Positions 56,739 to 64,000 of a stretch of 64,000 nt of DNA are shown here, piece by piece. The stretch is taken from contig NZ_CP163443.1 in assembly GCF_041053055.1 (NCBI RefSeq), forward strand, positions 9,531,001 through 9,595,000. Direction: 5' to 3'. How positions within the stretch are numbered: position 1 is the stretch's first letter; each line of letters starts with the position of its first letter. The translations under genes and the position numbers were made by a program. The stretch is from Streptomyces sp. R41 (GTDB lineage Bacteria; Actinomycetota; Actinomycetes; Streptomycetales; Streptomycetaceae). The notes below the pieces were generated by a model. That model was not told where the DNA came from. It saw only the letters and a list, made by a program, of their open reading frames with translations, and ran no database searches.

Positions 56739-58484
56739 GTGGTCCCCGACATCTCCACCGGCAGCCGGACGTACGGGCTGCTTAACTACCTTTACGGACC
56801 GGGCCGTCGGGACGAGCACACCGACCCGCACCTCGTCGCATCCTGGATGCCGGAGCTCGCCCCCGACCCTGGTCGGGACCCGGCCGCCACGCTCAGGCAG
56901 CTCACCGACCGGCTCGACCTGCCCGTGCTCGCCCTCCCGAAGAGCCGCCGTCCGGCCCGGCACGTGTGGCACTGTCCCGTCCGCACGGCGCCCGGCGACC
57001 GTCACCTCAGCGACGCGGAATGGGCCGAGGTCGCCCGCCGCATCGTGCACGCCACCGGCATCGCCGAAGACGGAGACGCCAAGGCCTGCCGGTGGATCGC
57101 CGTACGACACGCCGACGACCACATCCACCTCGTCGCCACGCTCGTCCGCGAAGACGGCCGCCGCCCCCGACGCCACGAGGACGGCATCCGCGCCCAGGCC
57201 GAATGCCGAAAGATCGAGAAGGAGTTCGGCCTGCAGATCCTCAACGGCGGCGACCGCACTGCCGCCCAGCGCCCCACCAGCGCCGAACGCTCCAAGGCCG
57301 AGCGATCCGGCCGGACGGAGACACCCCGCGAGACGCTGCGGGAGAGCGTCCGCCACGCCCTGGCCGGAGCCGCCAGCGAGGAGGAGTTCTTCCACCGCCT
57401 CGCCGAGGCCGGCCTCCGGGTCGAACAGCGCATCGCCCCGTCCGGCGACAGGCTCGGATACAAGGTTGCCCTCCCCGGCGACCGCAACCGCGACGGCGAA
57501 CCCATCTGGTTCTCCGGCTCGAAACTCGCCCCGGACCTCTCCCTCCCCAGGATCCGACAGCGCCTCGACGCCGGACGGCACGACGACGAGCCCGTCACCG
57601 ACCATGCCGATGAACGAGCACCTCGCCCGGCCCGCGCTCGACGCCAGGCAGCCCCGGTCGCCGAACGAGCGGTATCGACCCTTGACGGGGACGACGACGA
57701 GGACTCCGCCGCCCAACTGGCCGGCGTCGGTGAACTCCTCGACGCACTCGCCCAGACGGCCCCGGCCTCAACCCGCAGGGAACTCGCCGAGGCCGCTCGC
57801 TCCTTCGAACGCGCCACCCGCTCCCACATCCGCGCCGAGCGCGCCGACAACCGAGCCATCCGCTCCGCCGCCCACGGCATCATCCGCGCCGGCAACGCCC
57901 TCGGCAAAGGCGAAGACGGCGGCGCCACCGCGATGCTCCTGTCCACGATGGTCCTCGTCACCATCGCCGCAGTGCGCTGGCACTCCGCCCGCGGTCACGC
58001 CCAGCAGGCAGCCGCCGCTCAACGAGCCGCACAACACCTGCGTAGCGCCTACCGATCGGCCGCCGCTGTCCCCATGAACGCGATGCGCGAGCACGGCCGG
58101 CGCCTCCCCGAACCCGTACGAGAGCGGTACGCCGACACCCTCGAAACCGCCCTGCCCGAGCAGGCCGACGCCGTACGCCGCGAACCCGGCTGGGACGCCC
58201 TCGCCGCCACCCTGGACCAGGCCGAGCGCGCGGGACACGACCCCAATGCCCTGCTCCAGAAGGCCATCGAATGGCGCGAACTGGACACCGCGGACAGCGT
58301 CACCGACGTACTCGTCTGGCGACTGCGACGCATCGGCAAACTCCCCGCCACCATGGACCCGCCCCGCGCCCGTACGAACACACGGGCAGCGCAATCACGC
58401 CCCCACCCGTCCCCGCCACAGGCGCCCGAGACGACCGCTGAGACTCGCCATGTCGACCCTCGCTCCCGAGGGCCGAGGCGCTGA
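56739..58484 (+). CDS. Relaxase (MobA/VirD2-type) with long C-terminal domain
   Basis: Encodes 581 residues from GTG 56739. The relaxase domain occupies ~1-200: GSRTYGLLNYLYGPGR (~6-21, with candidate catalytic tyrosines), HVWHCPVRTAPGDRHLSDAEW (~70-90), and the histidine triad WIAVRHADDHIHLVATLVRE (~118-137; H-ADD-H-I-H). It nicks one strand at oriT and becomes covalently bound to the DNA for transfer. The C-terminal ~330 residues are charged and helical, with a membrane-like patch near 410 (AMLLSTMVLVTIAAVRW). No coupling-protein or TraB gene lies in the window, so the element probably borrows transfer functions. Confidence 0.9.
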   Translation: MVPDISTGSRTYGLLNYLYGPGRRDEHTDPHLVASWMPELAPDPGRDPAATLRQLTDRLDLPVLALPKSRRPARHVWHCPVRTAPGDRHLSDAEWAEVARRIVHATGIAEDGDAKACRWIAVRHADDHIHLVATLVREDGRRPRRHEDGIRAQAECRKIEKEFGLQILNGGDRTAAQRPTSAERSKAERSGRTETPRETLRESVRHALAGAASEEEFFHRLAEAGLRVEQRIAPSGDRLGYKVALPGDRNRDGEPIWFSGSKLAPDLSLPRIRQRLDAGRHDDEPVTDHADERAPRPARARRQAAPVAERAVSTLDGDDDEDSAAQLAGVGELLDALAQTAPASTRRELAEAARSFERATRSHIRAERADNRAIRSAAHGIIRAGNALGKGEDGGATAMLLSTMVLVTIAAVRWHSARGHAQQAAAAQRAAQHLRSAYRSAAAVPMNAMREHGRRLPEPVRERYADTLETALPEQADAVRREPGWDALAATLDQAERAGHDPNALLQKAIEWRELDTADSVTDVLVWRLRRIGKLPATMDPPRARTNTRAAQSRPHPSPPQAPETTAETRHVDPRSRGPRR

Positions 58485-58551
58485 GCAGCACAAAGAGCTG
58501 GACATCGACTGCCAGTGCCTGTTAGGGCTGGTTGATATGGAGAAGGAGACG

Positions 58552-58953
58552 ATGCAGATACTCAACGTCCGCCCTCAGAGAACCGTTCTGCCGGAGACGG
58601 CCCTCGGCGACGACCCCCTGTTGCGGCTCCAGCAGGAGACGCAACTCGGTGACGGCAGCATCGGTCTCCGTGCCACCACCCACCCTGAGGAAATCGTCAT
58701 CACCGGGATCCCCGTGATGTGCCCGCAGTGCGGCGCCCGGCGCGACTGGATGGTGATCTGCGACCGCGACGAGATCAGCATCCGCTGCCGCTGCGCACAC
58801 CAGTGGATCGAGCGCGAACTGACCCGCGCGGACTACGAGGCGATGATCGACGTCGGAGGCCAGGACTATCCGAGCTTGGAGGCCGCGGCCCAGGCCGCAG
58901 GCTACGACGGCACGCTCGCCGGCATCTATCTGACCGAGCGCAGGCGCGAATAG
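58552..58953 (+). CDS. Zinc-binding hypothetical protein
   Basis: I start at ATG 58552, 7 nt after AAGGAG, giving 133 residues; upstream ATGs at 58540 and 58450 are possible. A zinc-knuckle-like pair is visible: MCPQCGARRDW (~51-61) and RCRCAHQW (~77-84). The C-terminal helix YPSLEAAAQAAGYDGTLAGI may bind nucleic acid. It has no name that I recognise. It follows the relaxase by 67 bp and probably belongs to the mobilization operon. Confidence 0.6.
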   Translation: MQILNVRPQRTVLPETALGDDPLLRLQQETQLGDGSIGLRATTHPEEIVITGIPVMCPQCGARRDWMVICDRDEISIRCRCAHQWIERELTRADYEAMIDVGGQDYPSLEAAAQAAGYDGTLAGIYLTERRRE

Positions 58954-59083
58954 GACCTGCGGCCAAGCACCGTGGACGCCGCCCGGTGGCGCATGCGGTC
59001 AGGCTCATAAGGTTCCCTGAGAACCACCAGGTCTCGCTTCTGATCGCACCTCAAGTAAGCCTGGCCGTAGGCAGAATGGGGCG

Positions 59084-59614
59084 ATGGACGCTGGACTCAC
59101 CGCGCTGCTCGGCGCCGCCGTAGGCTCACTCGCCACCCTCGGCTCCGCGATGGTCACCGGGCGCGCGGCGGCGCGCTCGCAGTTCGGCCAGTGGCGTCGG
59201 CAGCACCGCCGAGACGCCTACGCGAACTACCTGGGCGCGGTGTACGACCGTGACGTCGCCCTAGACGCAGTGCGCGACGCGCTGCGGGCGGACCGGCCTG
59301 ACCTGAGGGACATCGACGAGAAGATGGAGCGCTTCGCCGCCCAGGCCCGCGGCGTCCACCGGGCCGCCGAGCTTGTCATCCTGGAGGGGCCGCCTTCCGT
59401 GGTGCAGGCGCTGTACGGTGTGGTCCACGCGGCCGACGACCTCGCCGAGGTCATGCGCCGGATGGTGCGTGACGCCCACGCGGAAGACACCTCCCGCAAG
59501 GCCGAGGACACCGCGCTCGCCGCCGAGCGAGAGCACTTGCTGTACCAGGCCGTGAAGGGACTTCGCGCAGCAGCCGCCGACGTCCTGGGCGACAGCGGGA
59601 TACGCCTCTACTAG
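59084..59614 (+). CDS. Membrane-anchored coiled-coil protein
   Basis: Encodes 176 residues from ATG 59084. One N-terminal hydrophobic helix (LTALLGAAVGSLATLGSAMVTG, ~5-26) is followed by a basic junction (RAAARSQFGQWRRQHRRDAYANYLGAVYD in part) and long amphipathic helices to the C-terminus. This layout recurs in Streptomyces accessory DNA, but its role is not known. A terminator follows 80 bp after the stop. Probably an inner-membrane protein with a cytoplasmic coiled coil. Confidence 0.7.
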   Translation: MDAGLTALLGAAVGSLATLGSAMVTGRAAARSQFGQWRRQHRRDAYANYLGAVYDRDVALDAVRDALRADRPDLRDIDEKMERFAAQARGVHRAAELVILEGPPSVVQALYGVVHAADDLAEVMRRMVRDAHAEDTSRKAEDTALAAEREHLLYQAVKGLRAAAADVLGDSGIRLY

Positions 59615-59694
59615 CCGCGCTCGTGGGCGCACCGGCGGATTGCAGTAAGAAGGCACTCGGCCGTCCGAGACAGGACTGCGATGTCCCAACGCCA

Positions 59695-59726
59695 CGAGGG
59701 CTGCCCCAATCTTGGGGCAGCCCTCG
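59695..59726 (+). terminator. Bidirectional terminator, 14-bp stem
   Basis: CGAGGGCTGCCCCA (59695-59708) pairs perfectly with TGGGGCAGCCCTCG (59713-59726), with an ATCT loop. It lies between the convergent genes ending at 59614 (+) and 59749 (-). Confidence 0.85.
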
Positions 59727-59748
59727 GAAGTTCGCGGCGAACGGATCG

Positions 59749-60177
59749 TCAGCGGGTCGCCAGATGGTTGGCGAGGTGCAGCGCGTCGGTGGCGACGGAC
59801 AGCGCGGTGTGAAGCCCGATGACCTCGTGAAGGGTGGGGTGCACGACGGCGGTCCAGTCGCCGCGGAGGTCCGGCCAGCTGGCGAGCAGGACCTCCGCCG
59901 AGGCCAGACGGAGGTGAGCGGTCACATCCATTCCGCCTCCGAGGCCGGGCTCCCAGCTGAGAAGGATGGAGCCGGGATGGAGACGCTCGGGCTTCAGGTC
60001 AGTAGTCCACACCGTGTGGATCGGCTGGGTGGGATGAGGAGGCACGTAGCGGAGGAGTGCGCCGCGCACCGACCGTGGCATGGGGTGATGGACCAGGTCA
60101 CTGAGGAGCAGGTGTTGCTGGGAGTTGGAGGAGTTGATCGACGATGCAGCGGGCCGTGTACGCGGGTGGCACGTCAT
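59749..60177 (-). CDS. Hypothetical protein, coupled to the next upstream gene
   Basis: Encodes 142 residues from ATG 60177, which overlaps the stop of the 74-aa gene (ATGA). It has a globular helical C-terminal half: HLRLASAEVLLASWPDLRGD, VHPTLHEVIGLHTALSVATD and ALHLANHLATR. The pattern PMPRSVRGALLRYVPPHPTQPIHTVW suggests a small all-alpha or alpha/beta domain, but no family is recognised. It is part of a minus-strand unit with the DUF317 gene. Confidence 0.6.
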   Translation of the reverse strand: MTCHPRTRPAASSINSSNSQQHLLLSDLVHHPMPRSVRGALLRYVPPHPTQPIHTVWTTDLKPERLHPGSILLSWEPGLGGGMDVTAHLRLASAEVLLASWPDLRGDWTAVVHPTLHEVIGLHTALSVATDALHLANHLATR

Positions 60178-60398
60178 ACGTCGGCCCAGTCCAGCTGGTT
60201 GCGGACGGCGGGCGGAAGCACGCCCTCCTGGCCGTTTTCAGCGATGTAGACGGCTTCGTTCGCTCCGGTGATCTCCACGATGCGGCCGATGCGGTGGGCG
60301 TAGGGCCAGTCGGGATTGATGGCGAGGCACACGGGCAGGTCGGGGTCGAAGGTCTGGAGCTGATGAACCAGTTGGCCAACGGTGATCTCGTAGGGCAA
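60174..60398 (-). CDS. Small hypothetical protein (74 aa)
   Basis: Encodes 74 residues from ATG 60398: MPYEITVGQLVHQLQTFDPD, LPVCLAINPDWPYAHRIGRI, and VYIAENGQEGVLPPAVR. Short proteins with this TVGELI..L..FDPDLPV-type pattern are common in actinobacterial plasmids and phages. No function is known. It is coupled to the gene at 59749 and lies 36 bp after the DUF317 gene. Confidence 0.65.
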   Translation of the reverse strand: MPYEITVGQLVHQLQTFDPDLPVCLAINPDWPYAHRIGRIVEITGANEAVYIAENGQEGVLPPAVRNQLDWADV

Positions 60399-60434
60399 GG
60401 CAGTCTCCTGGGCGATGAGAGTGCGGAGCGGGTG

Positions 60435-60809
60435 TCACACGCAGGTGCAGTAGCGGGTGGGGAAGGTGATCAGAGCGGCGAGGAATCCGGCGACGGCCTG
60501 TGCCGGGGTATCCGGTCCGAAGGTCTGGCGCCAGGCTGTGGTGCCGTCGTTGTCCGTGACGTGGATGTGCCACAGCTCACCGCGTACTGCCTCCCGGCTT
60601 TCGGGGAGGAAGCCCACGTACACGCGTCGGTCGGGGCTGGAGCAGTGGACGTTGCAGTCCAGGTCGGCGACGACGTCCCATCCCTGGTCCTTGAGAAGGT
60701 CGGTCACGGGTCGGGCGCAGTGACATTCGAGGAGCCATTCACGCTCGCCGAGGGCGGGCGGAGGAAGTTCTGCGAGAGGCTGGAACGGGGTGGTGGCGGT
60801 GAGCGTCAC
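60435..60809 (-). CDS. DUF317-domain protein
   Basis: I start at GTG 60809 (GAAGGG upstream), giving 124 residues. The DUF317 domain is at ~35-120: VVADLDCNVHCSSPDRRVYV, GFLPESREAVRGELWHIHVT, and TFGPDTPAQAVAGFLAALI. DUF317 proteins occur almost only in Streptomyces genomes, often within integrated plasmids and beside regulators; their role is unknown. This is a single-domain copy, shorter than the ~200-280-residue two-domain forms. It leads a three-gene minus-strand unit. Confidence 0.8.
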   Translation of the reverse strand: MTLTATTPFQPLAELPPPALGEREWLLECHCARPVTDLLKDQGWDVVADLDCNVHCSSPDRRVYVGFLPESREAVRGELWHIHVTDNDGTTAWRQTFGPDTPAQAVAGFLAALITFPTRYCTCV

Positions 60810-60862
60810 GAACAGAGAACCCTTCGTTGACCTGGGGTTTTTCCGGGCTCTCGTACGTTGAC

Positions 60863-61039
60863 ATGGTCTTGGGCGGTGTCTCCAGTCGTTGCCCGCGGTG
60901 TGCGTCTGCCGTGGGCGAACTGGCCGCGGATGCGAGGACTGCTGTCCGTCCAACGCGGAATGAAACGGCCGTCCGCTCAGCTGGTGCGGGAGTGGCCGGT
61001 CGCGGGGCCGCGTGGAGAGAAGGGGAGGAGCGGGCTTGA
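60863..61039 (+). CDS. Short ORF with CPRC motif (58 aa)
   Basis: An ATG at 60863 opens a 58-codon frame containing SSRCPRCASAVGELAADART. Its TGA overlaps the TTG of the next short gene (TTGA). Codon third positions are moderately G/C-rich. There is no clear ribosome site. Coupling to a better-supported gene is the main argument for it being translated. Confidence 0.3.
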   Translation: MVLGGVSSRCPRCASAVGELAADARTAVRPTRNETAVRSAGAGVAGRGAAWREGEERA

Positions 61040-61191
61040 GCAGCGAGGAGATTCGCGCGCACGACGAGGCTGTCGACGACGTCGAGGCGGCGTCGTTGGG
61101 CCGGTCCCGGATGGCTGATGGGCGGCGGATCGAGCTGAGCGTGGGGGAGCTGGCGCGGTTGGTGGGCGCCGAGGCCGACGGTTCCCTGTGA
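61036..61191 (+). CDS. Short plasmid-type protein (51 aa)
   Basis: Starts at TTG 61036, 7 nt after GGAGGAG, and encodes 51 residues: SSEEIRAHDEAVDDVEAASL, GRSRMADGRRIELSVGELAR and a short tail. It is acidic and helical. Similar tiny genes are usual in Streptomyces mobile elements; the family is not known to me. Coupled to the preceding short ORF. Confidence 0.5.
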   Translation: MSSEEIRAHDEAVDDVEAASLGRSRMADGRRIELSVGELARLVGAEADGSL

Positions 61192-61490
61192 GCGGGTCGG
61201 TACGAGTGGGGCGGCGTCGGGCTAACTCCGCGCCGGGCGAGGCATGTTGTGTGGAGCGTTCTGGTGTGCCGTGGCGTTGGCGCTCGGTTGGTCCCTTGGC
61301 GGCTTCGGCGTCGGTGCGCCGGAGCGAGCCAGCGCCGCCTCGGCCCGAGGCTCCGCTGACCGCTTCAACGACCGGGCCAGGCCCTCGGTGAGGTATCCCT
61401 CCGGGTAGGCGTCGATGACGGCAGATGTGTTCGCGCTTCTCCCAGCGGAAAACCACGGGCGCACGCCGACAGCACGCGGGATCATGAGGC
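61192..61490. other. No firmly supported gene
   Basis: About 300 bp. An open frame on the minus strand (61222-61485, SAVIDAYPEGYLTEGLARSL) and one on the plus strand (61188-61391) compete. Neither has a good ribosome site or a recognisable domain. It also carries the promoter of the acetyltransferase gene. Confidence 0.35.
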
Positions 61491-62345
61491 ATGAGTCCGG
61501 ATGACTGGCACCTCACCGAAGACATCGACGACTTTCTCGCTCGCGCCGGAGACTTCCTGCGCTCGCGTCCCGCCCTCCACACGGTCCCGCTGACGGTGAC
61601 CGAGGCACTGCGTACGCGCGGGGCGGACGCGTACGGCGACGACGCCCCCATCTTCGGTCTGCTGGAGCGGACGGGCGAGGTCCGCGCGGCCTTCTTCCGT
61701 ACCCCGCCCCGCCGCCTGACCCTCACCCCCCTCACCCCCGAAGAGGCCGACAGCCTCGCCGCCCACCTAGCCGACCTCGGCCATTCCCTCCCCGGCGTCA
61801 ACGCGGACCACGACACCGCCACCTCCTTCGCCGAGGCTTGGCAGCGGCACACGGGCGCGATACCGACGCTGCACGAGCGGGAGCGTCTGTACCGCCTGGG
61901 CACGCTCACACCACCGGAGTCGTTCCCTGACGGCCGGGGGCGAGTCGCGGGCCAGGAGGATCGCGAGCGACTCATGCTCTGGCACCGCGAGTTCGTCACC
62001 GACATCGGAGGGACCCCCTCTGCGGACAACAGCTCATGGGCGGACACGCGCATCGCCGACGAACGCGTCACGCTATGGGAAACCCCGGACGGCACCCCCG
62101 TCTCCATGGCGGGCAGGACCCCCATGGTCGCGGGCCAGATCCGGGTGGCCCCCGTCTATACCCCGGCACACCTGCGCGGCCGCGGTTACGCGGGCGCCGC
62201 GACAGTCGAGGTGAGCCGGGCCGCGCTAGCCGCGGGCGCGGCGGAGGTGCTGCTGTTCGCGGACCTGGCCAACCCCACCAGTAACGGCCTGTATCAGAGG
62301 ATTGGGTACCGCCCGGTCGCCGACTTCGCGGTGTACGACTTCTAG
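61491..62345 (+). CDS. GNAT-family N-acetyltransferase
   Basis: Encodes 284 residues from ATG 61491. The C-terminal third holds the acetyl-CoA-binding signature VAPVYTPAHLRGRGYAGAAT (~218-237; R-G-R-G-Y-A is the pyrophosphate loop) and LFADLANPTSNGLYQRIGYR (~255-274). The N-terminal half (DDWHLTEDIDDFLARAGDFL, APIFGLLERTGEVRAAFFR) is the Eis/FR47-like extension, a second GNAT-like fold found in many Streptomyces members. It probably acetylates a small molecule or peptide; the substrate is unknown. It is flanked by mobile-element genes, so it looks like cargo. Confidence 0.85.
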   Translation: MSPDDWHLTEDIDDFLARAGDFLRSRPALHTVPLTVTEALRTRGADAYGDDAPIFGLLERTGEVRAAFFRTPPRRLTLTPLTPEEADSLAAHLADLGHSLPGVNADHDTATSFAEAWQRHTGAIPTLHERERLYRLGTLTPPESFPDGRGRVAGQEDRERLMLWHREFVTDIGGTPSADNSSWADTRIADERVTLWETPDGTPVSMAGRTPMVAGQIRVAPVYTPAHLRGRGYAGAATVEVSRAALAAGAAEVLLFADLANPTSNGLYQRIGYRPVADFAVYDF

Positions 62346-62624
62346 TGCGCCGCTCCGGAGAGCCGGCGAAGAACTCCGGAGGGCTCCGTAGCGGGCAGCG
62401 CAGCGAACACATCTGCCATCAGGGGCCTTCTTCCGCCGAACTTCGCTGGACTTCTTCAGCGCACTCGCAGCACAGGACACTGGCGCGGCAGGCGCTGAGC
62501 CCGCGCGGAGAGGCGCCGGGTGCCTCTGCCCCGCTCGAACGCGCAATTCGCACATCCCCTGGGCGCCTTGTCTGAGCCGTTACCTGCCGATGCAGTAGGC
62601 CGTGGACGGGATACGGGAGAAAAG

Positions 62625-62909
62625 ATGGCCAAGGACGCCGCAGACGAACGCGCAACCGCTCACACACCAGTCACCGCGAGTGATGCCGACGGAGGCCGCT
62701 CGAAGTCCAGTGACGGCCCGACTCTCGATGAGATCCGCTCCTGGCCCGCTACGGTGAGCGTCCCCAAGGCCGCGACCGCGCTCGGCGTCTCAAAGAGCCA
62801 CCTTCACGCACTGATCAAACGGGGTGAGTCACCGGTCAAGCTCGTGCCCCTCGGAGGCCGTCACCGCGTGATCACTGCTTCGCTGGTGCGTTTGCTCGAA
62901 GGCGCCTGA
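62625..62909 (+). CDS. Excisionase-like helix-turn-helix protein
   Basis: Encodes 94 residues from ATG 62625 with GGGAGAAAAG upstream. After a disordered ~35-residue N-terminus comes a winged-helix HTH_17 domain: TVSVPKAATALGVSKSHLHA, IKRGESPVKLVPLGGRHRVI and SLVRLLEGA. This is the typical excisionase/DNA-binding protein beside integrases of actinobacterial integrative elements. No intact tyrosine or serine recombinase follows in the window, so its partner has been lost or lies beyond. Confidence 0.82.
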   Translation: MAKDAADERATAHTPVTASDADGGRSKSSDGPTLDEIRSWPATVSVPKAATALGVSKSHLHALIKRGESPVKLVPLGGRHRVITASLVRLLEGA

Positions 62910-63404
62910 CTGGGAGACGAACATGCCTCGCATGTGGTGGCCGAACTCGACGCTGAGGGCCATGGCCCCTGGCTGGGTGTCTGCCGACGGGTCTGATGGG
63001 ACCGTCGAGTGCATTACCGGTCACGTGGCTTCCCCTTGTGGGGTACGTCGGTCATCGACGCCGGAAGGTGCGGACCGGAAGGACTGCGCCGGGGCCAGCC
63101 GTCGTCGCCATCGCTGGCGCGCACGACGGCCCGGGGAATGGTGGTGCGAGCTCGGGCGGCAGCCGCTCGCCGGACATCCAATGGAGTCGGTACCGGCGGC
63201 GTGACCGGAGTGATGCGGGCCGCCCCGCGGTTTCGGGACGGGACCTCGGGCGCGTACCGCAGCACGGGTGCCGGGTCGGCAAGGCGCGCAGTAGTCGCCT
63301 CGATCAGCTGGATGGGCGTGCGAGAGGTGAAGGACGCGTACCAGCGTGAGCTGTAACCGTCCTGACCACCCCACAGAAGCCATCGGTGCGTGTCGGAGTG
63401 CAGC
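62910..63404. other. No supported gene downstream of the excisionase
   Basis: About 495 bp where an integrase gene would be expected. Three frames on the plus strand are open for ~90-117 codons, but none carries integrase catalytic residues or any motif that I recognise. The region may be decayed. Confidence 0.4.
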
Positions 63405-63893
63405 TCAGCCTGCGAGTCGGGGAGTCAGCGCGAGTAGGTGAGCCCGGCCAACTGGTCGGGGGCCGTGCACACGGTCGCGGCCCACGTGTCCGTGCCCTTC
63501 CACGTCCGCCACGGCAAACAGGACTGACGATGCGTAAACGAGTGTGCGTTCTGTGAAATTTCGCCCGATTTCATCCTCGGATGATTCCCTGGCTGCCTTC
63601 CCATATCTGCTGGAGATGCGCCAAATGGCGGTGTGCCTGGCGGGAGGCATCGCGTCGCGCTCTCGCTCGACGGTAGTGAGCAGCTCGTCGGCATGCAGGG
63701 TGAGGTAGGTAACGTAGGCTTCGACCGCTGCCTGAATGAGAGCTTTCCATCCTGAAGTTGGCCCCGGGTAGCTGTTGCGGCGTAGTGATGGACCGTTCGG
63801 CCACGGCGATCCCGTGTGGTGTTGAGCGTAGTTTCTGCCTCTCCGTAGAAGACAGTCATGCCTCGGGGCGGCGCTTGTTGCAGAACGGTGCAA
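63405..63893 (-). pseudogene. Degenerate hypothetical gene
   Basis: Two overlapping frames share what looks like one gene. An N-terminal piece, MTVFYGEAETTLNTTRDRRG (ATG 63859), is followed after a presumed frameshift near 63740 by ALIQAAVEAYVTYLTLHADE and LLTTVERERDAMPPARHTAI, then the sequence degrades. It may be a remnant of a small helical protein gene; no family was recognised. Confidence 0.3.
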
Positions 63894-63921
63894 CTGTGCC
63901 GCGGGGAAGAGGTGATGGTTG

Positions 63922-64000
63922 TTATTCCTGCGGGTCCGCGTGCAGATCGGTCAGCTTGTTGATGTCAGCGCGCAGCTGGTCCAGCTTCTCGCGGTACGCG
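63922..64000 (-). CDS. C-terminal end of a gene entering from the right
   Basis: The minus strand encodes AYREKLDQLRADINKLTDLH, then ADPQE and a TAA at 63922-63924, with no stop back to the window edge. The heptad pattern suggests a coiled-coil C-terminus. The rest of the gene is outside the window, so no family can be assigned. Confidence 0.5.
   Translation of the reverse strand, partial: AYREKLDQLRADINKLTDLHADPQE

Noticed and set aside
62910..63404. Possible integrase gene after the excisionase
   Set aside because: No frame shows the R...HxxR...Y or serine-recombinase residues, so an integrase cannot be supported.
1..64000. CRISPR array or tRNA/rRNA genes
   Set aside because: I saw no regularly spaced repeats of 25-40 bp and no sequence with the conserved TTCGAATC-type T-loop and acceptor pairing of a tRNA.

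Overview
The window is GC-rich DNA with the codon use, GTG/TTG starts and gene families of Streptomyces or a close relative. Actinobacterial markers include WhiB, DUF317, DUF1707, DUF2637, an MmyB-type regulator, Scr1/DUF5753 and NsdA-like TPR regulators. It is accessory sequence: IS remnants, frameshifted genes, a polymorphic-toxin locus and plasmid-type replication and mobilization genes. I saw no tRNA, rRNA or CRISPR array.

Region 1 (1-4.9 kb) has the end of an RsbW-like ATP-binding gene, a frameshifted RdgB/HAM1 gene, a fragment of an IS5-type element, a Ser/Thr kinase with an unusual N-terminal half, and an intact 0.9 kb IS element. Region 2 (5-22.5 kb) is the most distinctive. It holds an extra seryl-tRNA synthetase and a short archaeal-type aspartyl-tRNA synthetase, each behind a T-box leader. 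The leaders are paralogous, with specifier codons TCC (Ser) and GAC (Asp). Between the two synthetase units is an RlmN/Cfr-like radical SAM gene. Next comes a compact operon of a 118-aa protein, two radical SAM enzymes and a JmjC-type oxygenase, which looks like peptide-modification (RiPP) machinery. Three paralogous regulators with a Cys4 zinc ribbon plus an XRE helix-turn-helix lie alongside. Palindromes of the form GTGATATCAC recur at their promoters and targets.

Region 3 (22.5-33.6 kb) carries a small membrane protein, an amino-acid permease coupled to a glutamine synthetase-like enzyme, a LuxR-type regulator, a kinase-fold protein, a methyltransferase/kinase chimera, a Nudix hydrolase, an ABC exporter and an orphan Scr1-type protein. 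Most junctions overlap by 1-4 bases, and several very short coupled ORFs sit between the large genes. Region 4 (34-48.5 kb) is an RHS polymorphic-toxin locus: a secreted LamG protein, a 2178-aa RHS toxin, a candidate immunity gene, a methyltransferase, a DUF1707 protein, an orphan toxin tip and a decayed second RHS core.

Region 5 (48.8-64 kb) starts with a divergent MmyB regulator/SDR pair and two genes truncated tail to tail. It continues into a mobilizable plasmid-like module: a replication protein with iteron-like repeats inside its gene, a DnaC-like ATPase, WhiB, a DUF2637 membrane protein, MobC with nested inverted repeats resembling an oriT, a relaxase, DUF317, small coupled ORFs, a GNAT acetyltransferase and an excisionase-like protein. 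My working model for region 2 is a self-protecting, peptide-modifying island in which uncharged tRNA-Ser or tRNA-Asp switches on alternative synthetases. That role is inferred; the RNA elements and gene families are read directly from the sequence.
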